From: Candidatus Omnitrophota bacterium
GTDB taxonomy: Bacteria > Omnitrophota > Gorgyraeia > Zapsychrales > Fredricksoniimonadaceae
Assembly: GCA_016206745.1 (NCBI GenBank)
Contig: JACQQW010000159.1
Location: forward strand, 1-6,837
Direction: 5' to 3'
DNA length: 6,837 nucleotides
Shown here piece after piece: positions 5,791 to 6,837 of the stretch. Numbering within the stretch: position 1 is the stretch's first letter; every line of letters begins with the position of its first letter. Below the pieces are notes generated by a model. That model did no database searches. It was not told where the DNA came from and saw only the letters and a program-made list of their open reading frames with translations. The translations under genes were made by a program, and so were the position numbers.

Positions 5791-5806
5791 GGGCATGTGT
5801 TATTAT
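5778..5806 (+). promoter_or_regulatory. Predicted extended -10 promoter for folE, giving a near-leaderless transcript
   Basis: The -35 is TTGTCA (5778-5783) and the -10 is TATTAT (5801-5806), with a 17-base spacer and a TGn extension at 5798-5800. The start would be near 5813-5816, at or just before the folE ATG at 5816. It interleaves with the minus-strand promoter. Confidence 0.65.
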
Positions 5807-5815
5807 TGAATTTAT

Positions 5816-6355
5816 ATGGAACAATATTACCGCAAAATTATAGAAGGTATAGGAGAAGACCCTGACCGGGAAGGCTTGGTAAAAACGCCCTTCCGGGCCG
5901 CCCGGGCGTTTGAGTTTATGACTCAGGGGTATAAAAAGAATCTGCAGGACATCGTCAATAATGCCATTTATGCTTCTAAGAATGATGAAATGGTGATCGT
6001 CAAAAACATCGAATTATATTCTTTATGCGAACATCATTTATTGCCGTTTTTTGGCCGTGCCCATGTGGGGTACATCCCCAAGGGCAAGATCATCGGCCTT
6101 TCCAAAATAGCCCGTATTGTGGACATGTATGCCCGGCGTTTGCAAGTGCAGGAGGACCTGACCAGGCAGATTGCCAGAAGTTTAATGGATGTGACCCATG
6201 CCTGGGGCGTGGGTGTGGTGATCGAGGCCCAGCATTTGTGCATGATGATGCGGGGCGTGGAAAAACAAAATTCAGTCATGAAGACGTCCTGCCTCCTGGG
6301 CTCTTTCCGTGACAAAGAAGCCACCCGTAAAGAATTTTTGACTTTGATCCAATGA
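5816..6355 (+). CDS. folE: GTP cyclohydrolase I (FolE)
   Basis: FolE is a cytoplasmic zinc enzyme, usually a decamer, that converts GTP to 7,8-dihydroneopterin triphosphate and formate. This is the first step to tetrahydrofolate and to biopterin or monapterin. The protein is 179 aa, a compact form with a short N-terminal helix. Motifs are [13 protein letters not shown] (13-25), [14 protein letters not shown] (67-80), [14 protein letters not shown] (90-103), [14 protein letters not shown] (107-120) and the terminal TSCLLGSFR. The zinc ligands are Cys71 and His74 (CEHH) and Cys142 (HLCMMMRG). An in-frame TGA at 5807-5809 limits the start to ATG 5816; there is no Shine-Dalgarno. The stop overlaps the following SDR start (ATGA), and the pair forms a pterin operon. 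Assignment is secure. Confidence 0.96.
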   Translation: MEQYYRKIIEGIGEDPDREGLVKTPFRAARAFEFMTQGYKKNLQDIVNNAIYASKNDEMVIVKNIELYSLCEHHLLPFFGRAHVGYIPKGKIIGLSKIARIVDMYARRLQVQEDLTRQIARSLMDVTHAWGVGVVIEAQHLCMMMRGVEKQNSVMKTSCLLGSFRDKEATRKEFLTLIQ

Positions 6356-6837
6356 CACCTTCCCGGTCCAAAGCAGTTTTTATTACCGGCGCGGCCAAAC
6401 GTTTAGGCCGGGCCGTGGTTTTGCATTTGGCGGACCAGGGTTATAATGTCGCCCTTCACTATAATACCTCCAAGGCCGAGGCCATGCACACCGCCCAGGC
6501 CATTTATAAAAAGGGAGTGCATTGTGAACTGTTTGCCTGCGACCTGGCGGATGAGGGGGCGGTATTACAGCTTTTGCCCAAAGTCCACAAGGCTTTTCCC
6601 GGCTTGAGTGTTTTGATCAACAGCGCTTCCATTTTTATCCCGGACCGGTTTGGAGATGAGGATTTGACTTTATTTAAGGCGCATTGGGACATTAATTTTA
6701 AAGCGCCTTATGTTTTATCCTGCGCCTTCAGCCGGCTGGTAAAGCAGGGGCAAATCATTAATTTTATCGATCGAAACACCACCAGGCACAGCACCACCTG
6801 GTATCAACCCACAGGCAGGTGGGCCGCGGCCAGTGCC
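6352..6837 (+). CDS. FolM/pteridine-reductase-like short-chain dehydrogenase (5' part, cut by window edge)
   Basis: The first 162 residues of a short-chain dehydrogenase/reductase, an NAD(P)H-dependent Rossmann-fold enzyme. The cofactor motif TGAAKRLGR (12-20, TGxxxxLG with basic residues) and HYNTS (36-40, basic-type second strand that fits NADPH) are followed by CDLAD (63-67), INSAS (89-93, replacing NNAG) and FKAPYVLS (116-123). INSAS and INFID (136-140, with Asp140 where classical SDRs have Ser) are features of pteridine reductases such as PTR1 and FolM. Coupling to folE by ATGA supports a dihydropterin or dihydrofolate reductase role. The YxxxK motif expected about 13 residues after Asp140 is not seen: the stretch reads [10 protein letters not shown] (148-157), where Tyr151 is followed by Gly at +4 and Arg at +5. 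The enzyme may be divergent, or the sequence near the edge may contain an error. Confidence 0.85.
   Translation, partial: MTPSRSKAVFITGAAKRLGRAVVLHLADQGYNVALHYNTSKAEAMHTAQAIYKKGVHCELFACDLADEGAVLQLLPKVHKAFPGLSVLINSASIFIPDRFGDEDLTLFKAHWDINFKAPYVLSCAFSRLVKQGQIINFIDRNTTRHSTTWYQPTGRWAAASA

Overview
This window looks like bacterial chromosomal core-metabolism DNA. It is gene-dense, with genes packed end to end: adjacent same-strand genes are separated by 1-2 bases or overlap by 4-8, usually as ATGA stop/start overlaps. MurB implies a peptidoglycan wall, and IspG plus IspH imply the MEP (non-mevalonate) isoprenoid route. Base composition looks balanced. The IspG is the long form with GDFHFNGH and TSCPGCGRT motifs. 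The combination would fit an uncultivated Gram-negative lineage such as Omnitrophota or another PVC-related or proteobacterial-like group, but that placement is a weak inference. I see no mobile genes, rRNA, tRNA or CRISPR array.

There are two divergent gene pairs, each with a short (about 60-80 bp) promoter region. Left of 2544, on the minus strand, the order is ispH, a [2Fe-2S] ferredoxin, moaE, then murB, which runs off the left edge within a few residues of its expected end. Right of 2611, on the plus strand, ispG is followed by a small secreted Lys/His-rich protein of unknown function. From 5753 leftward, on the minus strand, the order is a PHP-family histidinol-phosphatase-like enzyme, a VOC/glyoxalase-fold protein, and a Bcp-type peroxiredoxin. 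From 5816 rightward, on the plus strand, folE is followed by a FolM/pteridine-reductase-like SDR that is cut by the right edge. The ispG and bcp operons converge and share a TTAA in which both stop codons lie.

Functionally, the centre holds the last two [4Fe-4S] enzymes of the MEP pathway on opposite strands of one 68-bp promoter region. A plant-type ferredoxin, a plausible electron donor for both, sits 2 bp behind ispH. The right end is pterin synthesis (GTP cyclohydrolase I plus a pterin-type SDR). MoaE adds molybdopterin synthesis, but its usual partner MoaD is not present.

The points most worth a second look are: (1) a palindromic repeat that has become the N-terminal coding sequence of murB; (2) two promoters for ispG and ispH that overlap face to face and should exclude each other; (3) apparently leaderless transcripts for both genes at the second divergent region; (4) the ispH-ferredoxin pairing; and (5) an SDR whose expected catalytic Tyr/Lys positions look altered. 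I did not find a convincing wholly new multi-gene system.
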